Positions 12,122 through 23,739 of a DNA stretch of 64,000 nucleotides are shown here, piece after piece. The notes below the pieces were generated by a model. It was not told the origin of the DNA. It was given only the letters and a program-made list of their open reading frames with translations, and did not search any database. Made by a program: the position numbers and the translations under genes. Source of the stretch: Curvularia sp. ZM96 (lineage: Eukaryota; Ascomycota; Dothideomycetes; Pleosporales; Pleosporaceae); the NCBI GenBank assembly GCA_022457065.1, contig JAJGBQ010000004.1, forward strand, positions 1,922,001-1,986,000, in the 5' to 3' direction. Position 1 is the stretch's first letter; each line of letters begins with the position of its first letter.

Positions 12122-12556
12122 ACGAGATATCTCATTCCTCTCTCAATCTTAGCTACTACCTTGGCGACGCCGACTCCGCAAAATTAGCTAGTCATTCATG
12201 CTCCTGCCACACAATGCGAACACGAGGGCACCTCTCCGCATATCGAAGTCAACGTCTACGTAGATCTAGCCGGGAAAGGTTGGTCATGATCACTTGCAAT
12301 TCTACTAGGATACAGCTAACATTATCCCACAGAGGCGGCTGTATCCAAAGCCCATGTTGACAGTCCTACGGAACCTTCATTTCGCTGTATCGGTTGCGAT
12401 GAACACAATGAAAATACACCGGGTGTCTGTTGGGATACCCGTGGCATTTTGTACGAATACGAAGAAGGAAATCCGCTTTGCGTCTCTAGGCTTAGCAAAG
12501 AGCAGGATTGCCCAAGGGAGGTTCAGGAAGGAGCCTGTAGGACAGATGATGCATAG
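12122..12556 (+). pseudogene. Broken gene for a small cysteine-rich secreted protein
   Basis: A signal-peptide-like frame (about 12122-12184, RYLIPLSILATTLATPT) is followed in the same frame by a cysteine-containing region. An intron at 12279-12332 (GTTGGT...CCACAG, GCTAAC branch) leads to a 73-codon exon ending in TAG at 12554-12556. The mature part is acidic with seven cysteines, including a C-x2-C pair, typical of fungal small secreted proteins, some of which are effectors. Two defects are visible. The expected start codon is ACG at 12122-12124, in an otherwise good CCAACC-nnG context. A TAG at 12185-12187 separates the signal peptide from the mature region. No GT occurs between the two sites, so an intron removing the stop from within this segment is not possible. 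An alternative upstream first exon spliced near 12187 cannot be fully excluded. Function is unknown. Confidence 0.6.
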
Positions 12557-13051
12557 ATAACTCACGGAAGAACTTTGGACGGTTCATGTAGAAAGGGGTA
12601 CTGCCCTCATACCCACCTTGAATCTCTTTTACCACTATCATTGTCAGTACGGTATTGAGGGAAGGTACATCAATCCATCGCCATAACAGACAATTACAGT
12701 GACGTTGAAAATAATTTTTTTATTCTATATTCGTGCAACCCGTAAACTGATGCTCAACCCATTATCGAGGAGCTCCCTGCGCTTACGGTGTCTCGAATAA
12801 GACAAGGGGGACTCTCTTGTGAACAAGACGTGATCGTAAGCGAAGGGGAAGCGCTCAATGTACCCTCCAAAGCAAAAGAAACATGCATATAAAGGAGTAA
12901 GAAATATTAGAAGAATCGCGCTAAAACCATCAACACACTCCGTATGTTCGTGAGTAGTCATGTCTCATATCGAAGAACGCTCCACAAACAACACAAGTAG
13001 ATAACATGAAGAGGAAAAGAAGAAAGGGGGAATCATACGAAGAGACGCTTT
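12557..13051. other. Intergenic, 3' of MFS transporter
   Basis: AT-rich, no gene supported. It includes the probable 3' UTR of the minus-strand transporter. Confidence 0.5.
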
Positions 13052-14781
13052 TTAAACCATGCTGCTTTGTGCGTTGGGAAGATTTTCGGAAGACACCTGC
13101 CGTGAAGCTTCGCTGCTGGGAACACGAGTTGGAGCTTGTGATATCGGATCAGGCGTTGACTCTGAGCCATTGCTGTTCCTTCGCTTCTCACTTGTTCCGG
13201 CTTTGCTTAGGGAGCGCATGACAGCCACTTTAGCATGCTCTCCGTTGACGCATGGAAGGTTCCATCGGGCCATAACCATGCAAAAACAGGAGATCATCAA
13301 ATTAGCACCAGACCACATTTGAACTGTGATATAGGTCTGGTACTCGGTGATGAGGTGTCCGGCGATGATAGGACCAGTGAGAGCTGGGATAGCAGCAAAT
13401 GTGTACATCATGCCAGTCCAGTGACCGAGCTTCTTCTTTGCGAAGTGGGTGGTGCCTGGCGCAGTGTATGAGCAATTGAGAATGTTGCCGATGGATGCCG
13501 GAGGAAGGCCAATGACCATGCCAGAGAAGACGCCAAACACTATACAGAATGCGATAGCGGCGCCCTCTGATCCTGCTTGAGACCAAAGCACCAACGCTAA
13601 CAGAGCAGCAGTGAACTGTGAGCCAATGTGCATGTTGACAGCGCCAAGTTCGTCCGAGAAATGAGCGAGGAGCATGCGTCCAATTGTTGAGGCTCCGTTC
13701 AGGATGACCAGAAGCCAAAAGGTTTGTAAAGGCCGGTCGGTTGGATTGGTGGGGGTGATTGGGGAGGTACTCGACTCGCGAGTGCCGAACCCGCGTACTG
13801 ATGCCCACTGAGTAACGTTAGTTGATGAAACGACTGTAGGGAAAGGGACAGACGTACCTCCTCAAGGTTGAAGAAAACAGGGTAGAAACCGAAGAACATA
13901 AAAGCAACAGCAGCGGTGAACCAACACCACGCTTTGTTACGGAAAGCTTCAGTGTCGACCCAGGTCCTGATGTCCCCCCAGGTCTTGGGTGTGTGATGCT
14001 CGTGAGCTGGGTCTGGGGTGCAGAAGATGAACGAGAAGATACACGTCACCGACGTTACAGTCGCAACATATCGTACGGCATTATTGAAGCCCACAGCCTC
14101 GATAAGGTAACGAAGGATGGTGGGGTAGATCACACCAGCCACACTGGCACCACAAGCAACGTAGCCTACGGCAAGGCCTCTGCGCTTAGGGAACCATGTG
14201 GAAGCAACTGAAACCAGGTCAATGCGAATATCGCTGTGATGAAATGACGGTTACTTACTTTGAGAGCTAGATACAAAGAATGTCGCCATTCCGAGACCAA
14301 CAACGAAGCCCTGAGTGACCCAGACAGTGCCAAAGTTTGCCATCGCTTCGACGTCGTTGGGGTGTACAACACTAAGCATGAAGAGACCGAAGGGTACGAG
14401 AAACGTGCCACAGCCAATCACCTTACGAAAATGACCAGCATCCAGCAATCGACCAACGACGTTTGAAAACAAAAGTACAAGTGCGGACTGCGTCGATCCG
14501 ACTAAGTTCAGCTCGAGCTGATCGACCCCTCGTAACGAATAGCCGACGTAGTACGAAGACCAAGTACCATAAGCGTTAACAAGACCCCAAGAGTTGAACA
14601 TGAGCAGGAAGCAACCTAGCAGGCATGCGTAGGCGCGCCACGATCGTGGCCATTCCGGCTCGTCCAAGGTGTCTGGGCCTTCGTTTCGCATAGAATTGGT
14701 AGCAGTTGGTGCTTCCGAGAGTGGTAGTGTCCTCTCACTGGGCTTCCAGCCCTGCTTGTACAGGAATTGTGTTATTCTCAT
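13052..14781 (-). CDS. MFS transporter, monocarboxylate-porter type
   Basis: 542 aa in three exons: 14781-14259, 14207-13858 and 13807-13052. After a ~45-residue polar N-terminus, the first membrane segment begins RAYACLLGCFLLMFNSWGLV and continues NAYGTWSSYYV, the typical start of fungal monocarboxylate-type porters. About twelve hydrophobic segments follow, with a long central loop between the sixth and seventh, interrupted by intron 2. GLAVGYVACGASVAGVIYP and GRMLLAHFSDELG match conserved cytoplasmic-loop motifs of this family. The C-terminal ~70 residues are Ser-rich and cytosolic. Substrates cannot be read from sequence: fungal members carry organic acids, riboflavin or secondary metabolites. 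It is the only intact gene in the otherwise empty 9.3-21.9 kb stretch. Confidence 0.85.
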
Positions 14782-17700
14782 TGTGACGGTTGCTCCTGAA
14801 ACCCTAGATTATGGAGGGAAAGCGGCAAGGGTGAACTGAAGTAAGGGAAAGCGATGACGTATTATGTGACAAGGTGCTCAACACAGCTGATGCGTGTTGG
14901 AGGGGGAGCGCTCAAGTGCGCACACTAATGGTGGGATGGTACAGTTCGACCAAAAGTCAAAGCGGTGGAGGAGGATATAAGTACAATACGGGGGAGGAGC
15001 CAGTCATGGATGTGGGACATAGCCTAAGGCACCGATTGACCAAGGGTTCCTTCACGGCTCCACACCTGCTGAGCACAAACGCAACTCCCATGTAGAGTGT
15101 GGCTGACTTTTTCCATAGTGACGCATCAAACCGGCCGTGTGTAATGGGGGGATGAATGCCGTCACGCACAAGCACCGCAAGGGTGCAAGCCCAAGAGAAG
15201 CCAAGATAACGCGGGCTTTGGGACTCCGCCGGCAGCAGGGTACATTTCATTGCCTTGATGGTGGAGAGGCTTCCGGCGTGGTGCGGCCCAAAGCTCGAGC
15301 CATTTAAAGTGCTGATCTGGTGGTAAACGATCTGCGGGCGAGGATATTCCGGCTCATCCTGTGTTTGGGCTCCCACGCGGCCGGTTGTTGTAGCGAAGCG
15401 ATGCCGTCCATAACACCCGACAGAGATGTTTCTCCCACTTTGCTATTTGTGACCTGACTCGTCAAATTGTCTTGGGCGCCGCCGCCATCTCATTTCGACT
15501 GTGCCCTACGCTCAGTGGTTTTACATGAAGAAGGGTGCAGCTAACCATGGTACGTATATTATGTACCTATGTCATAATCCTCTTTATAGTTATCAAGGTT
15601 ACTGGTAGGTTGTGTGGCCTTGGTCTGTTCCACAGAACAAACATGGCTTGATGGGTGTGGGCGTTGTGTAGAGTCTGATAGGGGTTGAGGCGCCAAACAA
15701 GGTTGAGTTGGATGGCGGAGCGGGCTGTTTACGCTTGGCAGCGTGTCAGCGGGAGGCTCGAACATGCGGCTCGATTGGATCGGTAGGGTACACAAGGGCC
15801 AAGAGGTGCCCAGGAAGTGATGCACGTTCCGCCTTGGCTGGTCCACTTATATTGCCAGGGTAGAAGATGGGTGTCCTGCAGGTATTGCCGCTGACGCCGC
15901 TGGAGCTCTGGGCAGCATTAGCACAGGAGGAAATTCAAGCCTGGTAATATGGAAGCAAGCTGGCCGAGCCCGTAAGCATGATTCCGCGAAACACGCAAAA
16001 GAATACGGTCAAGGTGGCAGGGAATCTGCGGAACACTTAGGAAACACGCTAAGTCTAGAGGCGTAACAAGATCGGCGGCCCGGTGCGGCCTGTTGCTTCG
16101 TTATCTTAAGTCGCAGCACAGCCACAACCGCAGCGTAGGTATGCCTAGGGATCGACGCCTAGGGGTGTTTTGCCAAGCATCAACCCAAAGTAGTTTGTGC
16201 CCCACGCTACGCTTCGATGATTTGTTCTTTCCCACAGCAACAGCAAACAGCCAACAACGAGCGACAGGCCGATGACGACAATGAACGCGTGTGTTTCATC
16301 TCTCATAGGCCCAAGCCCGGGTGCATATAGAACGACTACAAACTGCAGGTAACCCTATAACGTACGTCGCCATGACTAGTTGAGCGATATACAGTGCTCC
16401 CTTGATTGGCGGGCAGCCAAAGGTCCACATCGTGTTGGCCGACGGCGCGGAGAATGGACTTAAGAGTTCCGAGACAGTGTGGAGTCTAATGGGGAAGACA
16501 ATGGAGGGCACATCAAGTCTGGGGATCAGCACCGCTATGCTGAGCGAGTTTGGTTTGCCAAGTCTTATTTTCTGGCCGGATAATTACGCGTTCAGGACAG
16601 AAACGTCCCGATCGAGCCGTGTTTCTGTTTCTAGATGAGTCCGCGGCTTGGTTTCCAGTGTTGTGTGAAAACTGGTTCTAGCCCAAGATCGTCCTAGGTC
16701 CTCGCAGATCTCTTACTTCGAGAATTGCAGCCCATATGCCGAAGCAACCAGTTTCTCTTCCCGCAGCGGGTAACCGTTGTACGCGTCGCACGAAAGCACC
16801 GTTATCTTGCCTAGATCTTGTACGTTGTGCTGTTTCGTAACCCGACATGGGCATTGCCACTATGGGGGTCACTTGGCTGTGTCACCCTCCATGCAACTGA
16901 GGCTAGTCTCTTGAGATGATGGCGAAGCACATGTGCCAGCCTTTCGGGACCCATCTGCTACGTCAGGAATGTCCCACAGTAGGTCTCGTGAGGCGGACGT
17001 CTCTGGGCATTGGTGGACTCGGACGGCTTTCTCACAGAGCAATTCCGGTGCCAGATATTGCACCGTAAATGATATCATGCAGCCTGGGTGGCGGTGAGCA
17101 GATCGTGCAGCAAAACCCTAAGTCTGGGCCCAAGACGCGCTGCCGGCTCAATTGAGGCGTCAGTGATATCGGTGAATAGATCTCTTGGGCAGTTCATACC
17201 AAGTTTTTGGTAGCATAGACGCCACGTTAAGGCCCCCGGATGGCCAAGCAAAAAAATGTATCTCTTCAATCCAGATTGCTCCATTCAGTCGAGTGTATTC
17301 AGGTGTATTTCTAGGTTTGTCCAGTTCCACTGTGAAAACAGCGCGAAAGACTTGGCTCTGATGTATGTATGGCTAAGCAGCTTAAATTTCAACATTTTCG
17401 TGTAGGCGAAGGTCATGCAAGAGTCGTTTTACCTACGCTTACACCTAGACCGACTTCTTAGTAGATGGCGAACGTATATTAGTTTACAGTGACCTACCCG
17501 AAGTACAGCCGCTGATCGGAATTGGGCGCAAGTCTGAGCTCTTACATCCACAAGGATAAGGTTTGTTCGTTGGGAATGGGAGGCAGATTAAGGCTGTGCA
17601 ATAGCCTGTTTGTGAGTTCGTCGACACACCCGTCATAGTTCCTTTGCAGCACGTGACTTTGCCAAGACCTCATCTCATACAACACATGCACGAAGTAGTG

Positions 17701-19483
17701 TGTAGATGTTCTCTCTCATCTTCGCTTCTCAAAGAAAATCTCAAAAGGGTCCCTGTGGCCTTGTCCGTTCTCACCAATCGCGCAGCGGTAAAAACAGACA
17801 AATACGAGCGGAACGCCACAAGGATCGACCAGGGGCAAAGTCTTGGAGCTCTATGCAGTTTCAGTTTGTCAAGATCAGGCCACTCGAGATGCATCCCCCG
17901 GGCGCGATCCCGCTCCCACAGAGGCACAGCTTTGGGTCAGAAGACCCCAGGGCGGAGCGGAATCTTGGAACTAGGAGTTCCACTCGAGCGGGCTCGGATA
18001 TGTCGCTCTCTCCAAGCTTACGACAAGACATAATAATAAGGCCGAATCATCTGTGGCGTTTTACCACGGAAGCCACAACGATCCGGACAACGCACACGGC
18101 CTTGTAAGCGTCAGCCCTCGGTACGACAGCGCTGAGAGCGAGGCAAGTCGGGTCGCTATAGCTTAACACGCGCTGACCTAAGGCGGAGCGGAAAGCCCAG
18201 TATTTGCCCATGGCGTTCGTCCTCAACAAATACCACGCGGCGCAGGGATAGGTACGCATCGACCTAAACGTCGGCGATACACTTGCAGGTTGGGCAGCGG
18301 AACTACTTCACTGGGTTTCTGACGTCGCGTAGGCTATCCATAGGACTAGAGTAATGGGCTTTCCGACGTGAGCAGCCAAGCGGCTGCCCAAGCGCCATCA
18401 GGGTAAGAGAAATGACATTTTCGCAAAAAGGAAATTGGGGGCTTGCACAGTCAGGGCTGGGCAGACACTGGAGCGAGCGAGGAGATCGAGGAGGGTCGCT
18501 TGAGTCAGAGGGCGTCTCTAAACACGCACCCACCATCAGGCGTAGACAAGCAAGCATCACTCCCACTCTTGAAATTCCTTTTCGTCCGGTAACATCTGCC
18601 GTCCTTCGCATCGGCTTTTGTCATGGTTTGTTCTTCCATGCGCAGATCCGGAACAAGCAAACTCAGAGCCAAACACCCTGTGCCTCTGTCGTCACACAAA
18701 CGAAAATAAAACAACGGGTTTGTCGTTCTGTCGTGTTTTACTTTTCTGGGCAGCTGGGAAGACCTGGCTCGCTACCATGTACGAGCGTGCGCCTATCATA
18801 ACAATACGCGCGTCACGCATAAGCATGATGGAAAGTGTAGAGAAAGTGCGTCTGGCCTTGTAATCATCTTTACGAGAGCGGCGTTCATTTCCTGCATTGA
18901 AGAACTGTTGAGATGTAGGTGAGGCACATGATTATGCCGCTCTCGGTGGACGAGACGGCGCTGTTCTACTAACTCTTATCGCGTAATCGATATCACAAGT
19001 GTATGTTATGTAAAATTTTAGGTTCATCAAGAAACGTGTAGGTAAAGTTGGTCATCAAAATAAAATTTGCAAAGCAAGAAGCGAACAATTCGTCTTGTCT
19101 TTGCTTCCCATTTGCTCTCCATTAATGTCTGACGACCTACAAACACTTCCTTATTTTCAATGCTCTGTTTACCACCATATGGAAGTGGCTTTTGTGTATA
19201 ATTTTCTCCCTACCAGTACTAGTAGCCTATATGTAACAACATGTACTGCTTTATCTAACAATTTTCCTCAAGCCATCTCATACACTACGACTACCCAACC
19301 TTTGCTTCATCCCAGACTACCTACACACCAAATAATTTCTAGACTCAATCCCATTGCTCCTCAACAACTAGCCTAAAGTGACACTTCAAACCGCTCAAAA
19401 GGTAACTAGGAAGATGGGTATGATCTGATGACTCCGTGGATATATAGATAAACTTGTCCTTTACCTAGAAGGCTTACTTTCTC
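14782..19483. other. Gene-poor stretch, 4.7 kb
   Basis: No gene could be supported on either strand. Open frames are short (mostly under 130 codons), overlap on both strands and have no family features. The sequence around 14800-15110 is the transporter promoter. An imperfect 14-bp inverted repeat lies at 17400-17444. From about 18900 onward the sequence becomes AT-richer. Decayed mobile DNA is possible but was not recognised. Confidence 0.45.
17400..17444. repeat. Imperfect inverted repeat
   Basis: The arms GTGTAGGCGAAGGT (17400-17413) and ACCTACGCTTACAC (17431-17444) are inverted with two mismatches and a 17-nt spacer. They lie in gene-poor DNA. This may be chance. Confidence 0.3.
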
Positions 19484-19567
19484 CACTCACTCACTCACTT
19501 ACTTCACCACTTACCTACTTTACCACTCGCTTATTTTACTCACTTATTTTACTCACTTACTTCACCA
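19484..19567. repeat. Simple repeat of CACTTA/CACT units
   Basis: A degenerate low-complexity tract of CACT, CTTA and TTTACTCACTTA units directly abuts the 3' end of a decayed coding frame on the minus strand. Confidence 0.7.
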
Positions 19568-20023
19568 CTAGCAATTCGATTTCGCGTCTATCTTTGCATA
19601 CTCGATAGCTAGTCGCCCTTTAAACTCTTCAGCTCGATCACATATTATAAATATTCTAGCGCACTCTTGGATTGCCGCAGAGATACCGGACTCATCTTAG
19701 TTTAAACACTTGCATAGATTCTTGAACTTCTCCTGCTCCGTCTTAATTCCGTAAGCAGTCTTACTCATACAGCAATGACCGTAAATAGCCATTATTATCT
19801 CTCTAGAGCGTTTACTTAACCTACTAGACCAACCGATGTACTGAATAAAGCCTGTCCTCGCCCGTTCATCGGAGCGCAGAATACTGCCGAAACAGAATCA
19901 AAGAACCTCACAGTCGACGATAGCTGCGTAACCCACCCGTACCGCTTCTGAGTCGGGATCTAATGTGAAGAAGATGGCATCGTGAGACGTCTTGCCCTCA
20001 GCATTTTGTACAGCATGTACCAA
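19568..20023 (-). pseudogene. Decayed coding frame of unknown family
   Basis: On the minus strand one frame reads about 150 codons with only two internal stops, TGA at 19900-19898 and TAA at 19699-19697, before TAG at 19570-19568. The AT-rich surroundings would be expected to give more. The translated stretches look protein-like, for example DAIFFTLDPDSEAVRVGYAA, RTGFIQYIGWSSRLSKRSRE and ECARIFIICDRAEEFKGRL. Both stops can be explained by C-to-T change (CGA to TGA, CAA to TAA), as expected of methylation or RIP-type decay. I do not recognise the family. It may be a fragment of a repeated gene or transposon-borne protein. Confidence 0.45.
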
Positions 20024-21881
20024 TTACCAATTACTCTGATTTTATAAGGACACTGGGATAGAATGCTTCACTGGATGTACTTTGCATGAAAAAAAAACAA
20101 ACTTAGAGACAGTGGAGAGTACCAAAGCAAGTGTTCGATGACAGTCGTAGATTATGATTATCTCAACTCCTTGTACAGCGTCACTTCCTCCCCTACCGCG
20201 GTGCAAAATGCAGCCACTTAACAACAATGCAGCACTAGACGTCGAGATACATGTATGATTGTGCCTGTTCTTCCTATTGGCTATGGGTAGATCAGTTCAC
20301 AAAGATATAGATAGATAGCGCTTGAAGTCAACCCTGTCGTTTCTTTACTGAAAACTGCGAATGGGAACCTGTCTAGTGTTACTAACATCGAATGGTCAGG
20401 GTAAATCAAATCACATATTTGTAAGTTTCTCTCCTGTCGTAGGAAGTGACATCCCGGGTACATTAGAATAGGGTTGACCTTTTTTTTGAGGAGCTGGAGC
20501 AGGAAAGGTGGAGTTTACTTTTTGTTCGAAAGCCGATGATTCTATGATTTCGTTCGTTGAAATAGGCATACTCAGGAAAGCCCCGTTGTGTAGTTGGTTA
20601 TGCTCTAGGACGACAGCTATGTCTAGTTTTGAGCAGTGCTAAGTATTCTTGTTAAGATGTTGAGTATCGCTTCCGATCCTTTTGTTCAGAATATTGTAAG
20701 CTGCGAAGGCACAGAGCTGTTTCCACATACCCTTGCAAATGACTTTTGTGTCAAACAACACTGCTTACCAAGACTTTGTGGCTATAGATATGAAGAGTGA
20801 GAAGGGACAACCCCTCTTTACGCAAATATCCATGTCATATCTCTGACCTTCAAAGTCTATTGGGTCTCTCCGACGGCTATAAGAAATGCGGATACTGCGT
20901 TGTACAGTTCAGATTCCACCCAATACTGGTCACCACCACGCTGCGGATGCAGTATCGGCGGTTGTATCTGGAGTATAGGATTTGGTCGGGCATGGGCGCC
21001 AATGAATGAGACACGCTGCTAGCCATCTAGACAAGTAAATCGCCTGGCGACGGGTGGTTTGAGGCACATGGAGAGCAATACATCCACCATTTTGTACATG
21101 TGGCATGATGTTGATTACATCCTAACGGTGATTTGGGTGCGTACGGGTTGCCACTTTGTGAGTATTGTGTGGGAGGTAACCAGGCGGCTTGAGAGCGCGT
21201 GGCGGAAGAAAACATCGCCCATGGTATTTATGAAGATTGAGGAAGAGAGAAAGGGATATGCCAGTAGTATAGTTTGCTTGAGCAGGAGGTGAGATGCTAA
21301 AAGAAGGTTGGATACAAGTACTAGATAAGTACCTTGTATTTGTACATGGACCAAAGTCGGACGAGACGAGTAGCTAGATTTCACAACAATATATCACCTC
21401 ATATCTGACTGTCTACCACGTTGAGACCAGTGACGACGACCGTATGCACACATCCAAAGCACGTAAGTATGTTATGACTTTATTTGCATCATTAACCTAG
21501 GCTGTCCCCTTCTAGCCAGACTTTCGCATCGCCCCTTGGAAGCAGAGAATACAGACGTTGCGCTCGCGGCAAAAAGGGCGAGAACAAGAGATTGGACTTC
21601 CATGTGATATGTATAAAAAAACGCCGTTGGCTCCAGGGATGAGTAAGGAAACAAGCACCACCCATGGCAGTCCTCGAGCATGTGCAAGTGAAAGAGAACA
21701 TGGAAAGTAAGACGGTGAGAGAGAACGGCAAAGGAAAGGGACAAACAGCCGAGCTGCAGATGATGAGTAGCCGACGACGCATCAAATCGCTCAAAAAAAA
21801 AGAAGAGGAGTATAACAGAAGTCCGAAACCAGACACACCGACATTTGGTATACACGCTTAGGAGCTTGACGAGAAAAAGAT
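20024..21881. other. Gene-poor stretch, 1.9 kb
   Basis: AT-rich, no gene supported. The right part is the 3' region of the ubiquitin-like/AN1 gene. The open frame around 20797-21009 is short and matches nothing I know. Confidence 0.5.
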
Positions 21882-22504
21882 CTAAATGCCCTTGATGGCC
21901 ACGGTGCGCTCGCTGTTGAGCTTATCGGCATTGCGGCTGTGGCTTTCCTTCTTGCAGTCCTCGAGGCCTGCACACTTGTGGTCCTCGAGCATGCGGTGCT
22001 TACTGCAGTGATGGCCAGTGCAGAAGCCACAGTCGCCGACTATGGGCTGAGCGCGGTCCTTGCAGTCCTTGAAGGAACAGCGGATCTTCTTGGGGGGCAT
22101 GCCGCCGCGCAGGGGCAGGGCGAGATGCAGAGTCGAGTTTGGGCCGATGGCGTAATCGGACAAGGTTGTTTCTGGCGACGAGAGGTGCTTGCCGGCGTGG
22201 ACTATGCGCAGATCCGAGGGCGAGTGCATGTTTGTGCGCAGAGCGAGGAGAGAGCGGAGGGTGCTTATCGAGGTATTTGAGGGAATAGTAAGGGGGATTG
22301 CTGCGAGACGGGTTAGTTGTTTGTTGGCATTGTTGCGGGTGGACTGTGGTTGTGGTGGTGCAGGCACCGTTCCGAGGCTCTCGGAACCACGGGAGGCTGG
22401 TACTCACTGTTGGTGCCGGATACGGTCTTGACGAAGATCTGCATCGTCTCTTCGGGCTCAGAGCCGGCGGAGCTGATGCTGCTGATGCTGGCGGAGCGAG
22501 CCAT
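21882..22504 (-). CDS. Ubiquitin-like domain fused to AN1 zinc finger
   Basis: 171 aa in two exons, 22504-22408 and 22300-21882. After 20 Ser-rich residues a ubiquitin-like domain spans residues 21-99, starting MQIFVKTVSGTN and ending LHLALPLRGG. The intron splits it. Met100 follows immediately, then a compact AN1 zinc finger with the spacing C-x4-C-x9-C-x2-C-x4-C-x2-H-x5-H-x-C (from IRCSF to HKC). AN1 proteins link stress responses to the proteasome or Cdc48. The intact di-glycine before Met resembles the cleavage site of natural ubiquitin fusions, so the finger might be released by a deubiquitinase (inference). Near relatives in layout are ANUBL1/ZFAND4-type proteins. The AN1 and ubiquitin-like identities are clear; processing is unproven. 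Confidence 0.85.
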
Positions 22505-23739
22505 GGTGGATTTGGGTGTAGAAAGCGGTGGTTGTGGTGGTGGTGGTTGAGTTGAGGGTGGCGAGGCCGGAGAGCGATGGCGAGAGAGCGGGTGAGTGAG
22601 TGATAGATAAAGGTAGAGTGGTGATGTCGTCGGCGATGACGTGGGCGCGGCGACTCTGCGGCGGAAAGACGTAAGAGGTATGTATGCGAGGGTGAAAGTG
22701 AGGTGCCTAAGAGAGCAAGTGAGCAGACAGCGATAGAAGTGTCGCGGGCGCAGGTGACGCAGCCGGGCAGGCTTATAAAGACAAGCTGTCACGGCGCTTT
22801 GCACACGACTCGAGCCCGCCAGCGTTCGCACTGGCCCTGGGCTGTCTCTCTTTCGCCTCCCACGCCATGCAGGGCGGGTGCCACTAGCCGGCCCATGTCC
22901 GAATAGTCTTCCTCTTCGATCCATAGTGAGGCGAGACGTATGGCGAGGTGAGTGCATTGGATGGGTGGTGTACTGTACAGCGCATCTTGCCGCACCGCCA
23001 TGCACCATCACGACCACCACGCCCACCATCACCACGACCACGACGACGAGCACCCACAGCCGCCATGTCGCGTGTATACACGGATGCATCTGCTTACACA
23101 AGCCTGTACAGCTCATCCTCGCCCGACCTGCCCTGCCCTCTGCTGTCCATGTGACACGTTTCGCCGCCCTGCCGACTGCACTCGCCGCCCCTGGTACCTG
23201 TGACAGCAACACCCACCCTCCATCGCGCCTCATGCTCGCATCGCAAATGAGGCCCTCGACTCCCAATGCGCCAGTGTTTGCGATTGCGCGACTGTGCTCA
23301 GCCGCCGTCTCATCCATGTCTCCGTCCACCCAGTCCACCACGCTCGCCTTGCCGCCAAACCCTCCGACCTGTCTGGCCACCCTCCCAATCCCGAGATATG
23401 CACGACGCCTAATGCTCCGGCCCACTCACCCTCATACCCCAGCCAATGTTGTCATCGCCTCCGTCGTTCCATTCCAAGCGCCTGTGCACCGCCCCACCCG
23501 CCCATCATCCCTGGTACCGGAACACACCACCGCCTCCCCCAACAAGGTGCCCCCCAGCCGCCATGTGCATCGCCATCCGCCTGCAATGTCACCAATGCCT
23601 TCTAGAATCCTTCCACCGCCACCTCTAACCCCCCAATCTGCTCAGCTTAAGGTTTGTTGAAAAAGAAAAACATGGATGATTGCCATTTTGGGCCTGCTGA
23701 CAGCTGCCATGCAACGCCTTGCATTTATTGGTACATGTT
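22505..23739. other. C-rich intergenic region upstream of the AN1 gene
   Basis: Promoter and leader of the AN1 gene lie at the left. The rest is C/T-rich on the plus strand and low in stop codons, which creates long open frames on both strands (for example 22878-23660 plus and 22313-23425 minus) without domains. One short frame encodes a His/Asp-rich run at about 22998-23054. I do not call a gene. Confidence 0.45.

Noticed and set aside
17060..17284. Minus-strand frame with a protein-like stretch
   Set aside because: Short, no family recognised, and it cannot be extended through plausible introns.
18412..18801. 129-codon plus-strand frame
   Set aside because: No domain, other frames are open over the same interval, and it lies in gene-poor DNA.
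22313..23425. 370-codon open frame on the minus strand extending upstream of the AN1 gene
   Set aside because: Its 3' part is exon 1 of the AN1 gene reading into the intron. The rest is low-complexity translation of C/G-rich promoter DNA with no domain.
22878..23660. 260-codon plus-strand open frame
   Set aside because: Composition is Thr/Pro/Ala/His from a C-rich region, the opposite strand is also open, and there is no recognisable family.
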